Assembly (NCBI GenBank): GCA_947466005.1
Contig: CANIBV010000012.1
Span: forward strand, 1-23,500
Direction: 5' to 3'
Length of the DNA stretch: 23,500 nt
DNA from: Spartobacteria bacterium
GTDB taxonomy: Bacteria; Verrucomicrobiota; Verrucomicrobiia; Chthoniobacterales; UBA6821
Positions 1 through 6,247 of the stretch are shown here, in pieces; position 1 is the first letter of the stretch, and each line of letters starts with the position of its first letter. Both the position numbers and the translations under genes were made by a program. Below the pieces are notes generated by a model. It was given only the letters and a program-made list of their open reading frames with translations. It was not told the origin of the DNA and ran no database searches.

Positions 1-275
1 GCAACACCGCTAGAGTAAGAGAACCCTTCGATATCAATGAAAGTGGTGCCGTTATTGGCAGTGAGCGCGTTGGTCGAAGATGTGGTGAACTGTGTGATTC
101 CTGCCAGATTCTGACCGCGGATCACTCCAGAGAAAGTGCCGCTATTGCCGAAAAAAGTTCCGTTACCGAAAGGATTGCCGTTTTTGTTGGAACCTCCAGC
201 GTGAAGCGATGGAACTAAGGCCAGCACAGAGCCAAGAAGGAGAAGGGCCAGGAAGGGAATTCTGGGGAGAGTCAT
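1..275 (-). CDS. Secreted protein of unknown function, N-terminal part only
   Basis: The reading frame is open from an ATG at 273-275 to the window edge and gives 91 residues, so the gene is cut off at its 3' end. The first ~27 residues form a typical Sec signal peptide: Met-Thr-Leu-Pro-Arg, a Leu/Ala-rich core, then a likely signal peptidase cut after SLHA. The mature part is rich in Gly, Asn, Ser and Thr, with short near-repeats such as NGNPFGNGTFFGNSG. This is a common look for exported surface or beta-structured proteins in Verrucomicrobia and Planctomycetes. I see no catalytic motif and cannot name a family. No Shine-Dalgarno sequence precedes the ATG. A small hairpin (294-309) lies 19 nt upstream of the start codon and could be an operator or leader element. 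Confidence 0.7.
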   Translation of the reverse strand, partial: MTLPRIPFLALLLLGSVLALVPSLHAGGSNKNGNPFGNGTFFGNSGTFSGVIRGQNLAGITQFTTSSTNALTANNGTTFIDIEGFSYSSGV

Positions 276-293
276 AGAATTGAATGTTCTTTT

Positions 294-309
294 CAACAGC
301 CCTCTGTTG
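294..309. other. Small perfect hairpin upstream of the left-end secreted-protein gene
   Basis: CAACAG at 294-299 and CTGTTG at 304-309 are perfect inverted arms around a CCCT loop. The element lies 19 nt upstream of the minus-strand start at 275. It could be an operator half-site pair or a leader hairpin. Six base pairs can arise by chance, so this is weak. Confidence 0.25.
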
Positions 310-495
310 TCAACCCGATTCGTTCTGAATCATAGCCATACCAGCCTGAAATCGATCTCCACACCGGGGGGGCGGAGCGTACCATCACAATCTTCCGACC
401 CATTCAATTTCCCCTGCTCTCGTCTTCTCGACGCTTGTCTCTCGATTTGGTCTTGTAGTCCTTCAGCCCTCCCCTTCATCCCTCTAAATCTGCAG

Positions 496-520
496 TTCCT
501 GATTTCCTGATTTCCATATT
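496..520 (+). repeat. 25-nt word repeat, copy 1 (8-nt internal period)
   Basis: The segment is built from TTCCTGAT, TTCCTGAT and TTCCATAT in succession plus a final T. A second copy at 14975-14999 matches at 23 of 25 positions in the same orientation. This copy ends 14 nt before the queA start codon, so it may carry or overlap the queA promoter (a possible -10 is TAGACT at 520-525). Both copies are intergenic. Confidence 0.6.
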
Positions 521-534
521 AGACTCTTCGGCTG

Positions 535-1530
535 ATGTCCACCCGACTCTCCGATTACCAGTACGAACTCCCTCCGGAGTTGATCGCTGATCGTCCGACA
601 GAGAGACGGGAGCAGTCCCGGATGCTGGTGCTGGATCGGATTGCAGGAACGATCACCCATCGACATTTCACAGACTTCCCCTCATTCCTCTCCCCTGCGG
701 ATCTGGTGGTCCTCAATGACAGCAGGGTGATCCCAGCCCGTCTCCATGACGTCACCGGGAAGGTCGAGATGCTGCTGCTCGAGCAACGCGGAGCCCTGCA
801 CTGGACGGCCATGGTCCGACCCGGCAAGAAGATGCGGCTCGGCGTCTCCGTGGAGGTGGCGGGTACGATGGCCACGGTGAGGCAGGTCCTCGAGGATGGA
901 ACACGCCTGCTGGAGTTCGACTCCCCTCCCGATCTCGATCGCTTCGGTGAGATGCCGATCCCTCCCTACTTCCATCGTCCTGCCGATGAGATGGACAAGC
1001 AGCGCTACCAGACGGTCTATGCCCAGGATCCGGGCTCGGTGGCGGCTCCGACGGCAGGACTCCATTTCACGCAGGAAATCCTCGCCTCCCTCCCCCATGC
1101 CTTTGTCACGCTGCATGTCGGGGCCGGAACCTTCCACCCGGTTAAAACCGAAGATCTCTCCGAGCACCGGATGCACCGGGAGCACTACACCCTTCAGCAG
1201 GAAACTGCTCAGCGGATCAATGAGACCAAAGCTTCGGGGGGACGGATCATTGCCGTGGGCACCACGACGACCCGGGTGCTCGAATCCCAACCCAAATCCC
1301 CAGGTGACTTCCTCGGAGGAGTCAGTCGCTCAACTGACATCTTCATCAGGCCCCCTTACGAGTTCCAACGGGTCGATGCCCTGCTCACCAACTTCCATCT
1401 ACCTGGATCGACACTCCTGATGCTCATCAGCGCCTTTGCGGGGCGCGACCTGATCATGGCGGCCTACGCGGAGGCCATCAGCGAGAAGTACCGATTCTTC
1501 AGCTACGGTGACTGCATGCTGATTGTGTGA
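535..1530 (+). CDS. queA: S-adenosylmethionine:tRNA ribosyltransferase-isomerase (QueA)
   Basis: QueA transfers and isomerises the ribose part of S-adenosylmethionine onto 7-aminomethyl-7-deazaguanine in tRNA, giving epoxyqueuosine, the penultimate step of queuosine synthesis. The 331 residues are close to the usual ~340-350. Recognisable family blocks are the N-terminal YELPPELIADRPTERREQSR, VVLNDSRVIPARL, the PTAGLHFT block with HVGAGTFHPV, GTTTTRVLES, LTNFHLPGSTLLMLISAFAG and the C-terminal YRFFSYGDCMLI. No alternative start is needed because the protein begins directly with the conserved start of the family. There is no clear Shine-Dalgarno sequence, and a 25-nt word repeat ends 14 nt upstream. 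It stands alone on the + strand. tgt, the earlier enzyme of the same pathway, lies about 2 kb downstream on the other strand. Confidence 0.96.
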   Translation: MSTRLSDYQYELPPELIADRPTERREQSRMLVLDRIAGTITHRHFTDFPSFLSPADLVVLNDSRVIPARLHDVTGKVEMLLLEQRGALHWTAMVRPGKKMRLGVSVEVAGTMATVRQVLEDGTRLLEFDSPPDLDRFGEMPIPPYFHRPADEMDKQRYQTVYAQDPGSVAAPTAGLHFTQEILASLPHAFVTLHVGAGTFHPVKTEDLSEHRMHREHYTLQQETAQRINETKASGGRIIAVGTTTTRVLESQPKSPGDFLGGVSRSTDIFIRPPYEFQRVDALLTNFHLPGSTLLMLISAFAGRDLIMAAYAEAISEKYRFFSYGDCMLIV

Positions 1531-1557
1531 TCCTTCGGATTGCAGGAAGAATATAGC

Positions 1558-1696
1558 TCACGCGGAGGCGCGGAGATCGCGGAGGAACTGAAGAGGAGGT
1601 CATCCGGAGGAATAAGCCCTTTCGCAGAACTATCCGATTTTCTATCTTTCAGATCCAAAAAATTTCCCCCTCCGCGATCTCCGCGTCTCCGCGTGA
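1558..1696. repeat. 28-nt inverted repeat pair of CGCGGAG words (27/28 match)
   Basis: The left arm is 1558-1585 and begins TCACGCGGAGGCGCGGAG. The right arm is 1669-1696 and ends CTCCGCGTGA. The reverse complement of the right arm equals the left arm except for one base (GGC versus GAC). The arms enclose 83 nt with no gene. Each arm is an imperfect tandem of CGCGGAG-like words. Related CGC(A/G)GAG words are, from memory, a widespread intergenic motif in several phyla. The pair could fold into a long hairpin with an 83-nt loop, or be two oppositely oriented insertions of one repeat. Confidence 0.85.
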
Positions 1697-1722
1697 AACT
1701 TTACTCAATCACTCGGTTTTTC

Positions 1723-1750
1723 CTTCAGCCTTTAGCCTTCAGCCTTCAGT
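1723..1750 (+). repeat. Tandem 7-nt repeat upstream of the OB/HD nuclease gene
   Basis: Four consecutive heptamers are CTTCAGC, CTTTAGC, CTTCAGC and CTTCAGT. The array ends 9 nt before the ATG at 1760, taking the place where a ribosome-binding site would normally be. Related arrays occur at 3341-3376, 3574-3601 and 4778-4804. Confidence 0.75.
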
Positions 1751-1759
1751 CTTTCCTCC

Positions 1760-2833
1760 ATGCCTTTGCTGACGATTTCCGAACTCAAGAAAGCCACCCG
1801 GGAGCACTCTCCTCAGGAGGCCTCAGTCCATGCCCAGATCGAGAAGATCACGCGCAAGGATGCAACCAACGGCAAGCCATTCTACGAGGTCGTCTTCCGC
1901 GACGGATCGGAAAGCATGACCCTGCGCGCATGGGCCGACACGGCGGCCTTTGAAGCAAGCGCCTCGTTACAGGCCGGCAACTTTGTTTCGCTAGAGGGTG
2001 CCTTCAGCCACACGGCCGCTTTCGGAATGGATGCAAGGGGATGGGAAATGAGCCTTCTGCAGGATGCGGCAGTCGATGCACTCCTGGAAGGATCAGCCCC
2101 GCGTAGGGAACTGCTCGAGCGCGCCTACTGCTCCATCACAGATGCGGTCGGGAGCCTGCAGGATCCGCGTATCAAGGCCCTCTGCGATCAGTTTCTGACA
2201 CACCACGGAGCCCGCTTCCGCAGGGCTGCCGCCGCACGTGGAAATCATCATGCACGGCGTGGCGGACTGCTGGAGCACACCTCCCGGATGATGGAATCAG
2301 CCCTCGCTCTCTGCGAGGTCTATCCCGAGCTGAATCGCGATCTGGTGATTGCCGGTGTCCTCTTCCACGACACGGGGAAGCTCTGGGAAACATGCCCGCC
2401 GGAGCGGGGATTCGGGATCGAGTCAGAACTGCGCGGCGACCTCCTTGGCCATCTCTCCATCGGGATCGAGCTGGTCAATGCGCTCTGGCGCGATCTCTCC
2501 AACGACAAGGAGGTGTGGGAAGGTCTCTCCCCCTCCTCGGAAGATGTGCGCCTGCACATCCTCCACCTGGTTGCCTCCCACCATGGGCAGCTTGAGTTCG
2601 GCTCCCCGATCCTGCCCAAGACACCCGAGGCGGCACTCCTTCACTTTGTCGACAATATCGATGCCCGGATGGAAATGTTCTTTGCAGCGTATGAGGCGGG
2701 CGCTTCAGCGCAGAAGGGCTCCCGGGACTGGGTCCGCCCCCTCGGCGTGGCTCCCGTAACTCCACTCCCCGCAGTCCAGCAGATCACCCCTCGTCACGAG
2801 GAAGCCCTGCCAGAGAGCGACCTCCTTCTTTAG
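1760..2833 (+). CDS. OB-fold plus HD-domain 3'-5' exoribonuclease, YhaM-like
   Basis: The 357-aa protein resembles the YhaM/CBF1 family, 3'-5' exoribonucleases with an N-terminal OB-type nucleic-acid-binding fold and a C-terminal HD metal-dependent hydrolase. Residues ~20-105 form the OB-like part. The HD part shows LLEHT (His173), LFHDTGK (His203-Asp204), HLSIG (His231), ASHHG (His274-His275) and HFVDNIDARM (Asp298, Asp301). All usual HD metal ligands are therefore present, and the SHHGQLEFGSP block is typical of YhaM. Bacillus subtilis YhaM is 314 aa, so this one has a longer, Pro-rich tail that looks disordered. The start is the first ATG and gives the family-like N-terminus. The upstream bases are TTTCCTCC, the opposite of a Shine-Dalgarno sequence. 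RNA turnover is the likely role; the exact substrate cannot be read from sequence. Confidence 0.85.
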   Translation: MPLLTISELKKATREHSPQEASVHAQIEKITRKDATNGKPFYEVVFRDGSESMTLRAWADTAAFEASASLQAGNFVSLEGAFSHTAAFGMDARGWEMSLLQDAAVDALLEGSAPRRELLERAYCSITDAVGSLQDPRIKALCDQFLTHHGARFRRAAAARGNHHARRGGLLEHTSRMMESALALCEVYPELNRDLVIAGVLFHDTGKLWETCPPERGFGIESELRGDLLGHLSIGIELVNALWRDLSNDKEVWEGLSPSSEDVRLHILHLVASHHGQLEFGSPILPKTPEAALLHFVDNIDARMEMFFAAYEAGASAQKGSRDWVRPLGVAPVTPLPAVQQITPRHEEALPESDLLL

Positions 2834-2847
2834 CCTTGCCAGAGAAC

Positions 2848-2872
2848 GATTAAAAAAGGCATTTTCTTAATC
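2848..2872 (+). other. AT-rich hairpin just before a GTG start
   Basis: GATTAA at 2848-2853 pairs with TTAATC at 2867-2872. Inside, AAAA at 2854-2857 pairs with TTTT at 2862-2865, leaving one bulged C and a GGCA loop. It lies between the nuclease stop (2833) and the GTG at 2876, ending three nt before the start. It could be a weak terminator of the nuclease transcript or a structure that limits translation of the next gene. Confidence 0.35.
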
Positions 2873-2875
2873 CCA

Positions 2876-3313
2876 GTGAAGAAGCTCCCCCTGATCCTGA
2901 TTACTCTTTTGACAACCCTTGTGCTCGCAGGAGCACCATCCCTCTTTGCCGACATCCAGGCTCCCCCTCAGTCGGATCAGGGTCCAACCCGCAAGTTGGG
3001 TCGCGGCATCGGCAACATGCTCTACGGTTCCACGGAAATTTTTGACTCCATGTCGGATGTGAACTACGCGGAGGGAAACTCCGCCGCTTTCAGCTACGGT
3101 CTCGTTCGTGGGCTTGGCCGGACCTTTGCCCGTCTGGGCTACGGAGCCTTCGAGACGATTACCTTCCCCTTCCCGACAAACCACGGCACCTACAAGCCCC
3201 CTTACAACAACAACATTCAGTGGTTGAACTCGGGGTACTCGGAGTTCCCTCCCGAGGTGGGATTCGAGACGAAGTACGACTACTCCCGCCAGTACAGCAG
3301 CCAGAGTTGGTAG
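2876..3313 (+). CDS. Small secreted protein, resembles exosortase-associated TIGR04073 family
   Basis: The 145-aa protein has a Sec signal peptide (MKK, hydrophobic core, probable cut after SLFA near residue 25). The mature domain contains RKLGRGIGNMLYGSTEI, then FSYGLVRGLGRTFARLGYGAFETITFPFP. The pattern of K-L-G-R-G-x-x-N, a G-rich helix and an FPFP motif followed by a Pro/Tyr-rich end is what I recall of TIGR04073, small proteins found in genomes with exosortase/PEP-CTERM systems, notably Verrucomicrobia and relatives. Function is unknown. The frame starts with GTG at 2876; this is needed to include the Lys-Lys of the signal peptide. No Shine-Dalgarno sequence is seen. It follows the nuclease gene by 42 nt, with an AT-rich hairpin between, and its stop codon lies inside a strong downstream hairpin. 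Confidence 0.75.
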   Translation: MKKLPLILITLLTTLVLAGAPSLFADIQAPPQSDQGPTRKLGRGIGNMLYGSTEIFDSMSDVNYAEGNSAAFSYGLVRGLGRTFARLGYGAFETITFPFPTNHGTYKPPYNNNIQWLNSGYSEFPPEVGFETKYDYSRQYSSQSW

Positions 3314-3338
3314 ATTTGTCGCCCTGCGTCAAATCTAC
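3310..3338 (+). terminator. Strong hairpin overlapping the stop codon of the secreted-protein gene
   Basis: GTAGATTTG at 3310-3318 pairs perfectly with CAAATCTAC at 3330-3338. After one T/T mismatch, CGC at 3320-3322 pairs with GCG at 3326-3328 around a CCT loop. That makes 12 base pairs in total, including the TAG stop codon at 3311-3313. Only short T runs follow, so it is not a textbook intrinsic terminator; it may instead protect the 3' end of the mRNA. Confidence 0.6.
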
Positions 3339-3340
3339 AG

Positions 3341-3376
3341 CAGTTTAGGCTGTAGGCTTTTAGACTGTTAGGTCAG
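3341..3376 (-). repeat. 7-nt-period intergenic repeat, degenerate array
   Basis: Read on the minus strand, this is a run of CTAACAGT, CTAAAAGC, CTACAGC and CTAAACT words, a degenerate form of the CTTCAGC heptamer array at 1723-1750. It shares an exact 13-nt word, TTAGACTGTTAGG (3360-3372), with 4778-4790. The two identical words flank tgt in the same orientation. Confidence 0.6.
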
Positions 3377-3424
3377 AGGGATCACGGAATCCATTTTACT
3401 CTGAATCATTCCTGAGTTGGCTTG

Positions 3425-3538
3425 CCTGGCCGTTGCTTCGCATCCGTTACGGCAGGTTTGACGGCACTTGCCTCCCAGCAAGCGGTGCCGCCCCGTTGGG
3501 GCTACCTTCGGTAGTCTTCCGCGCCACTTCCCAGTGGC
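3425..3538. other. Array of five consecutive hairpins in a gene-free gap
   Basis: Five inverted repeats follow each other. (1) CCTGGCCGT 3425-3433 with ACGGCAGG 3449-3456, one bulge. (2) CGGCACTTGC 3462-3471 with GCAAG and TGCCG in 3478-3490, ten pairs and a 3-nt bulge. (3) GCCCC 3490-3494 with GGGGC 3498-3502. (4) CTACC 3502-3506 with GGTAG 3510-3514. (5) GCCACT 3523-3528 with AGTGGC 3533-3538. Loops of the last three are only 3-4 nt. Hairpins 2/3 and 3/4 each share one end base, so all five cannot pair fully at once. The gap lies between the convergent ends of the TIGR04073-like gene and tgt. Possible identities are a structured RNA, a REP/BIME-like mobile palindromic element or a compound terminator. 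Confidence 0.6.
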
Positions 3539-3573
3539 TTGGTTCATCCTTCCCAATCCCCCTCCGACTCAGG

Positions 3574-3601
3574 TTTCAGCTTTCAAGTTTCATCCTTCAA
3601 G
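3574..3601 (+). repeat. 7-nt-period repeat that enters the tgt coding end
   Basis: Consecutive heptamers are TTTCAGC, TTTCAAG, TTTCATC and CTTCAAG, followed by TTTTTCATC and CTTC up to about 3614. The tgt stop codon (TGA, complement of 3590-3592) lies inside the array, so the last residues of Tgt (…EKDEKLEG) are written by repeat sequence. Confidence 0.65.
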
Positions 3602-4753
3602 TTTTTCATCCTTCTCCACCGCGTTGTGCACGCGGTAGCCAGAGACAAACTCGCGGCGAAACTCGGCGAAGTTGCCATCCAGAATGGACTCTCTGATTTT
3701 CCTCATGAGGGAGAGATAAAAGTGGAGGTTGTGCAGGGTGACCAGCCTCAGGCCGAGGATCTCCTCGGCCTTGACCAAGTGACGCAGGTAGGCCCGTGAG
3801 AACGTCGTGCAGGCTGGGCAGGTGCACCCCTCCTCGATCGGTCCCGGATCGCGTGTGAAGGGCGCGTTCTTGAGATTCAGGGTTCCCTTGGCAGTGAAGG
3901 CCGTCCCATTGCGCGCAATCCGTGTGGGCAGGACGCAATCGAACATGTCGACACCGCGGGCGACCATTTCTACCAACTGCGGAGGCGTCCCGAGACCCAT
4001 CGCATAGCGTGGGGAAGCCTCAGGGAGGAAAGGGACACTCGACTCCACCGCCTTCATCATCTCGGGTTCTGGTTCTCCGACGCTGACGCCACCCACCGCG
4101 TAGCCATCGAAGCCGATCTCGACCAGGGATCGCGCTGAACGTTCGCGGAGATCCCCAAAGGAGCTGCCTTGAACGATACCGAAGAGAAGGGGTCTCCCCT
4201 CCTCGGGTTGAGTCCTCCACCACTCGCGAGAGCGCTTCTCCCAGCGTGTGGTCAGGGCGAGACTCTTCTCGGCCTCCTCGTAGGTGCAGGGGAAGGGCGG
4301 GCACTCGTCAAAGGCCATCACCACATCGCTCCCGAGATCACGCTGGATCTGCATCGAGGTCTCGGGGCCGATGAAGGTCGGCGTGCCATCGAGATGATTC
4401 TGGAAGTGCACCCCCTCCTCTGTGATGCGGCGCAACTTGGAGAGGGAAAAGACCTGAAAGCCACCGCTGTCCGTGAGGATCGAGCGATCCCAACCCATGA
4501 AGCGGTGCAGTCCTCCCAACTCCTCGATCACCTTTTCACCCGGACGCACATGGAGGTGGTAGGTATTACTCAGGATGATGCGGGCGCCCATGGTGCGAAG
4601 CTCGTCCGGGGAGACGGCCTTTACCGTGGCCTGAGTGCCGACCGGCATGAAGACTGGCGTCTCAACATCACCGCGGCGCGTATGGAGGAGGCCTGCGCGA
4701 GCCTTGCTGGAGGAATCGGTCTTGAGAAGGGTGAAGGGAGAAGAAGAACTCAC
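3590..4753 (-). CDS. tgt: Queuine/preQ1 tRNA-guanine transglycosylase
   Basis: In bacteria Tgt swaps guanine at the wobble position of tRNAs with GUN anticodons for preQ1, the base later modified by QueA. The 387 aa cover the full TIM-barrel family. Visible signatures are MPVGTQATVKAV, LSNTYHLHVRPG, LTDSGGFQVFSL (Asp95, general base), FDCVLPTRIARNG (Asp272, the nucleophile position) and the zinc site C310-x-C312-x2-C315 … H341. The start is GTG at 4751-4753: an in-frame stop lies a few codons upstream and no ATG occurs before the conserved core. The stop lies inside a tandem repeat, which adds a charged EKDEKLEG-like tail. Upstream is another copy of the repeat family (4778-4804), with no clear Shine-Dalgarno sequence. 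The neighbouring pyr operon reads the same way but is 199 nt off, so tgt is probably separate. Confidence 0.96.
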   Translation of the reverse strand: MSSSSPFTLLKTDSSSKARAGLLHTRRGDVETPVFMPVGTQATVKAVSPDELRTMGARIILSNTYHLHVRPGEKVIEELGGLHRFMGWDRSILTDSGGFQVFSLSKLRRITEEGVHFQNHLDGTPTFIGPETSMQIQRDLGSDVVMAFDECPPFPCTYEEAEKSLALTTRWEKRSREWWRTQPEEGRPLLFGIVQGSSFGDLRERSARSLVEIGFDGYAVGGVSVGEPEPEMMKAVESSVPFLPEASPRYAMGLGTPPQLVEMVARGVDMFDCVLPTRIARNGTAFTAKGTLNLKNAPFTRDPGPIEEGCTCPACTTFSRAYLRHLVKAEEILGLRLVTLHNLHFYLSLMRKIRESILDGNFAEFRREFVSGYRVHNAVEKDEKLEG

Positions 4754-4777
4754 AGAAATGAATAAGGAAAGAGGCGG

Positions 4778-4804
4778 TTAGACTGTTAGGCTGAAGACTG
4801 AAGG
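4778..4804 (-). repeat. 7-nt-period repeat upstream of tgt
   Basis: Read on the minus strand (tgt direction) it runs CCTTCAGT, CTTCAGC, CTAACAGT, CTAA. It has the same orientation relative to tgt as the 1723-1750 array has to the nuclease gene. It contains the exact 13-nt word shared with 3360-3372. Just beyond it, ACGCGGAG (about 4830) echoes the CGCGGAG words at 1558-1696. Confidence 0.6.
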
Positions 4805-4952
4805 TTTTTGTGGAGATGGGGGGGAATACGCGGAGAAAACTCCCTGCCCAACGGATATACCCGTTTCTTCCCCTTCATCGCTGTGAATCAAATCAGTTCT
4901 TGATGCGATTCATTGAGCAGGCAAGCAATTCCAGATTAATCATCAGTCCCTC

Positions 4953-6242
4953 TCAGCTCCTGAACCCCGATTCCAGATCCCAGACGGTCTTTCCCCCGAC
5001 GATGGTGACAAGAGCCCGCCCGCGAAGTGACATCCCGTGGAACGGGCTGTTCCTGGAAAGAGAGGCGGAGTCATTCTTGTCGTAGGTCCATGCGTGTCCA
5101 GGATCGAGGATCGTGATGTCTGCCGGAGCCCCGTTTGAGAGGGTGCCGCGGTCCAGACGAAGCAGTTTGGCGGGATTAATGGTCAGCAAAGCGATGATCT
5201 CAGGGAGAGAGAGAGCCTTGCGCTGATGGAGAAGGATCTCCAGAAATACAGCCAACTCGGTCTCAAGACCCAGCATGCCGAAGGGGGCCTGATCCAACTC
5301 CACCTCTTTCTCGTAGGGAGCGTGCGGGGCATGATCGCTGGCCAGGATGGTGATGGTTCCGTCAGCAATGCCGGCAATGATCTCGTCGATGTCGGCGGGA
5401 GTGCGTAGCGGGGGGTTGACCTTGAAGTTGGAATCGAAGGTCTTCAGCCCCTCGTCGGTGAGGGAGATGTGATGAGGACAAGCCTCGGCAGTGATCGGAA
5501 CACCTCGGCGCCGGGCCTCACGCAGCAGTCGGACGCTGCGGGCCGAACTGATGTGCTGGCAATGAATTGGGTGACCTGTTTCCTCGGCTAGGAGGATGTT
5601 GCGGGAGACGATGAGGTCTTCGGCAAGGGAGGGCCAACCGGGGAGTCCAAGCCGAGTGCTCCACTCCCCCTCGTTCATGACGCCGTCGGCGCTGAGTGTC
5701 GCCTCCTGACAGTGATCCATCAACGGCAGTCCGAACTGCTTGGCATACTCGACAGCGCGTCGCATCACGCCGTGGTTCTGGACGCAGCGGCCATCATCGG
5801 TAAGCGCCACGACGCCGGCTGCGGCAAGGGCACCAATCGGGGCCATCTCTTCGCCACCCAACCCGCGTGTGATCGCACCGGTGCAAAAAACATTCACGCA
5901 GGCAGTGGCAGCCGCCCGTTCCTGAATCCACGCGATTGTGGCGGTACTGTCCGCCACGGGAGATGTGTTAGGCATGCAGACCACGGTGGTGAATCCACCG
6001 GCAGCGGCGCACCGGGATCCGGTGGCGATCGTCTCCTTATGCGACTGACCGGGCTCACGGAAGTGGACATGGATGTCGATGAGACCGGGAGTGACCACCT
6101 TGCCCGAGGCATCGATGAGCTCCGCATGGTCGGGCTTCTCCTCGACAATGATGCCGTCCGTGACGAAAAGGTCGCGGACTTCATCCACCCCGTTGGCGGG
6201 GTCGATCACGCGGCCTCCTTTGATGTGCATTGAAGTGGTCAT
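4953..6242 (-). CDS. pyrC: Dihydroorotase, class I (PyrC)
   Basis: This enzyme cyclises carbamoyl-aspartate to dihydroorotate, the third step of pyrimidine synthesis. Its 429 aa match class I bacterial dihydroorotases. Amidohydrolase metal ligands are visible: DIHVHFREPG (His58, His60), ALTDDGR (Asp149/150), DHCQE (His177), HCQHIS (His230) and ASDHAPH (Asp303). VVCMPNTSP and the glycine-rich GSRCAAAGGFTT are also typical. The frame stays open upstream for 61 more codons, but those overlap pyrB and read as low-complexity Arg-rich text, so the ATG at 6240-6242 is chosen. That start lies 5 nt after the pyrB stop, implying translational coupling. It is the last gene of the pyr operon seen here. 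Confidence 0.95.
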   Translation of the reverse strand: MTTSMHIKGGRVIDPANGVDEVRDLFVTDGIIVEEKPDHAELIDASGKVVTPGLIDIHVHFREPGQSHKETIATGSRCAAAGGFTTVVCMPNTSPVADSTATIAWIQERAAATACVNVFCTGAITRGLGGEEMAPIGALAAAGVVALTDDGRCVQNHGVMRRAVEYAKQFGLPLMDHCQEATLSADGVMNEGEWSTRLGLPGWPSLAEDLIVSRNILLAEETGHPIHCQHISSARSVRLLREARRRGVPITAEACPHHISLTDEGLKTFDSNFKVNPPLRTPADIDEIIAGIADGTITILASDHAPHAPYEKEVELDQAPFGMLGLETELAVFLEILLHQRKALSLPEIIALLTINPAKLLRLDRGTLSNGAPADITILDPGHAWTYDKNDSASLSRNSPFHGMSLRGRALVTIVGGKTVWDLESGFRS

Positions 6243-6247
6243 GGTGA

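Noticed and set aside
280..510. 76-codon + strand frame upstream of queA
   Set aside because: Ser/Pro/Leu-rich text without protein features; it runs through the word repeat and the antisense leader of the left-end gene.
682..1290. Long minus-strand frame across queA
   Set aside because: It is a shadow of queA, with Gly/Arg/His-rich text and no motifs. The same applies to the other long antisense frames (for example 6410-7141, 11733-12620, 13718-14359, 16363-17376).
1558..1750. CRISPR array
   Set aside because: Repeats are inverted or tandem without unique spacers of regular length, and there are no cas genes.
1540..1953. 137-codon + strand frame covering the inverted repeat
   Set aside because: It reads through both repeat arms and the heptamer array and then into a wrong frame of the nuclease gene.
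535..4753. queA and tgt as a queuosine operon
   Set aside because: They are on opposite strands with two unrelated genes between, and no other que genes are present; proximity only.
4845..4870. Terminator after pyrC (AACGG/CCGTT stem)
   Set aside because: It is a 5-bp stem with a 6-nt loop, about 90-100 nt past the stop and without a T-run on the minus strand.
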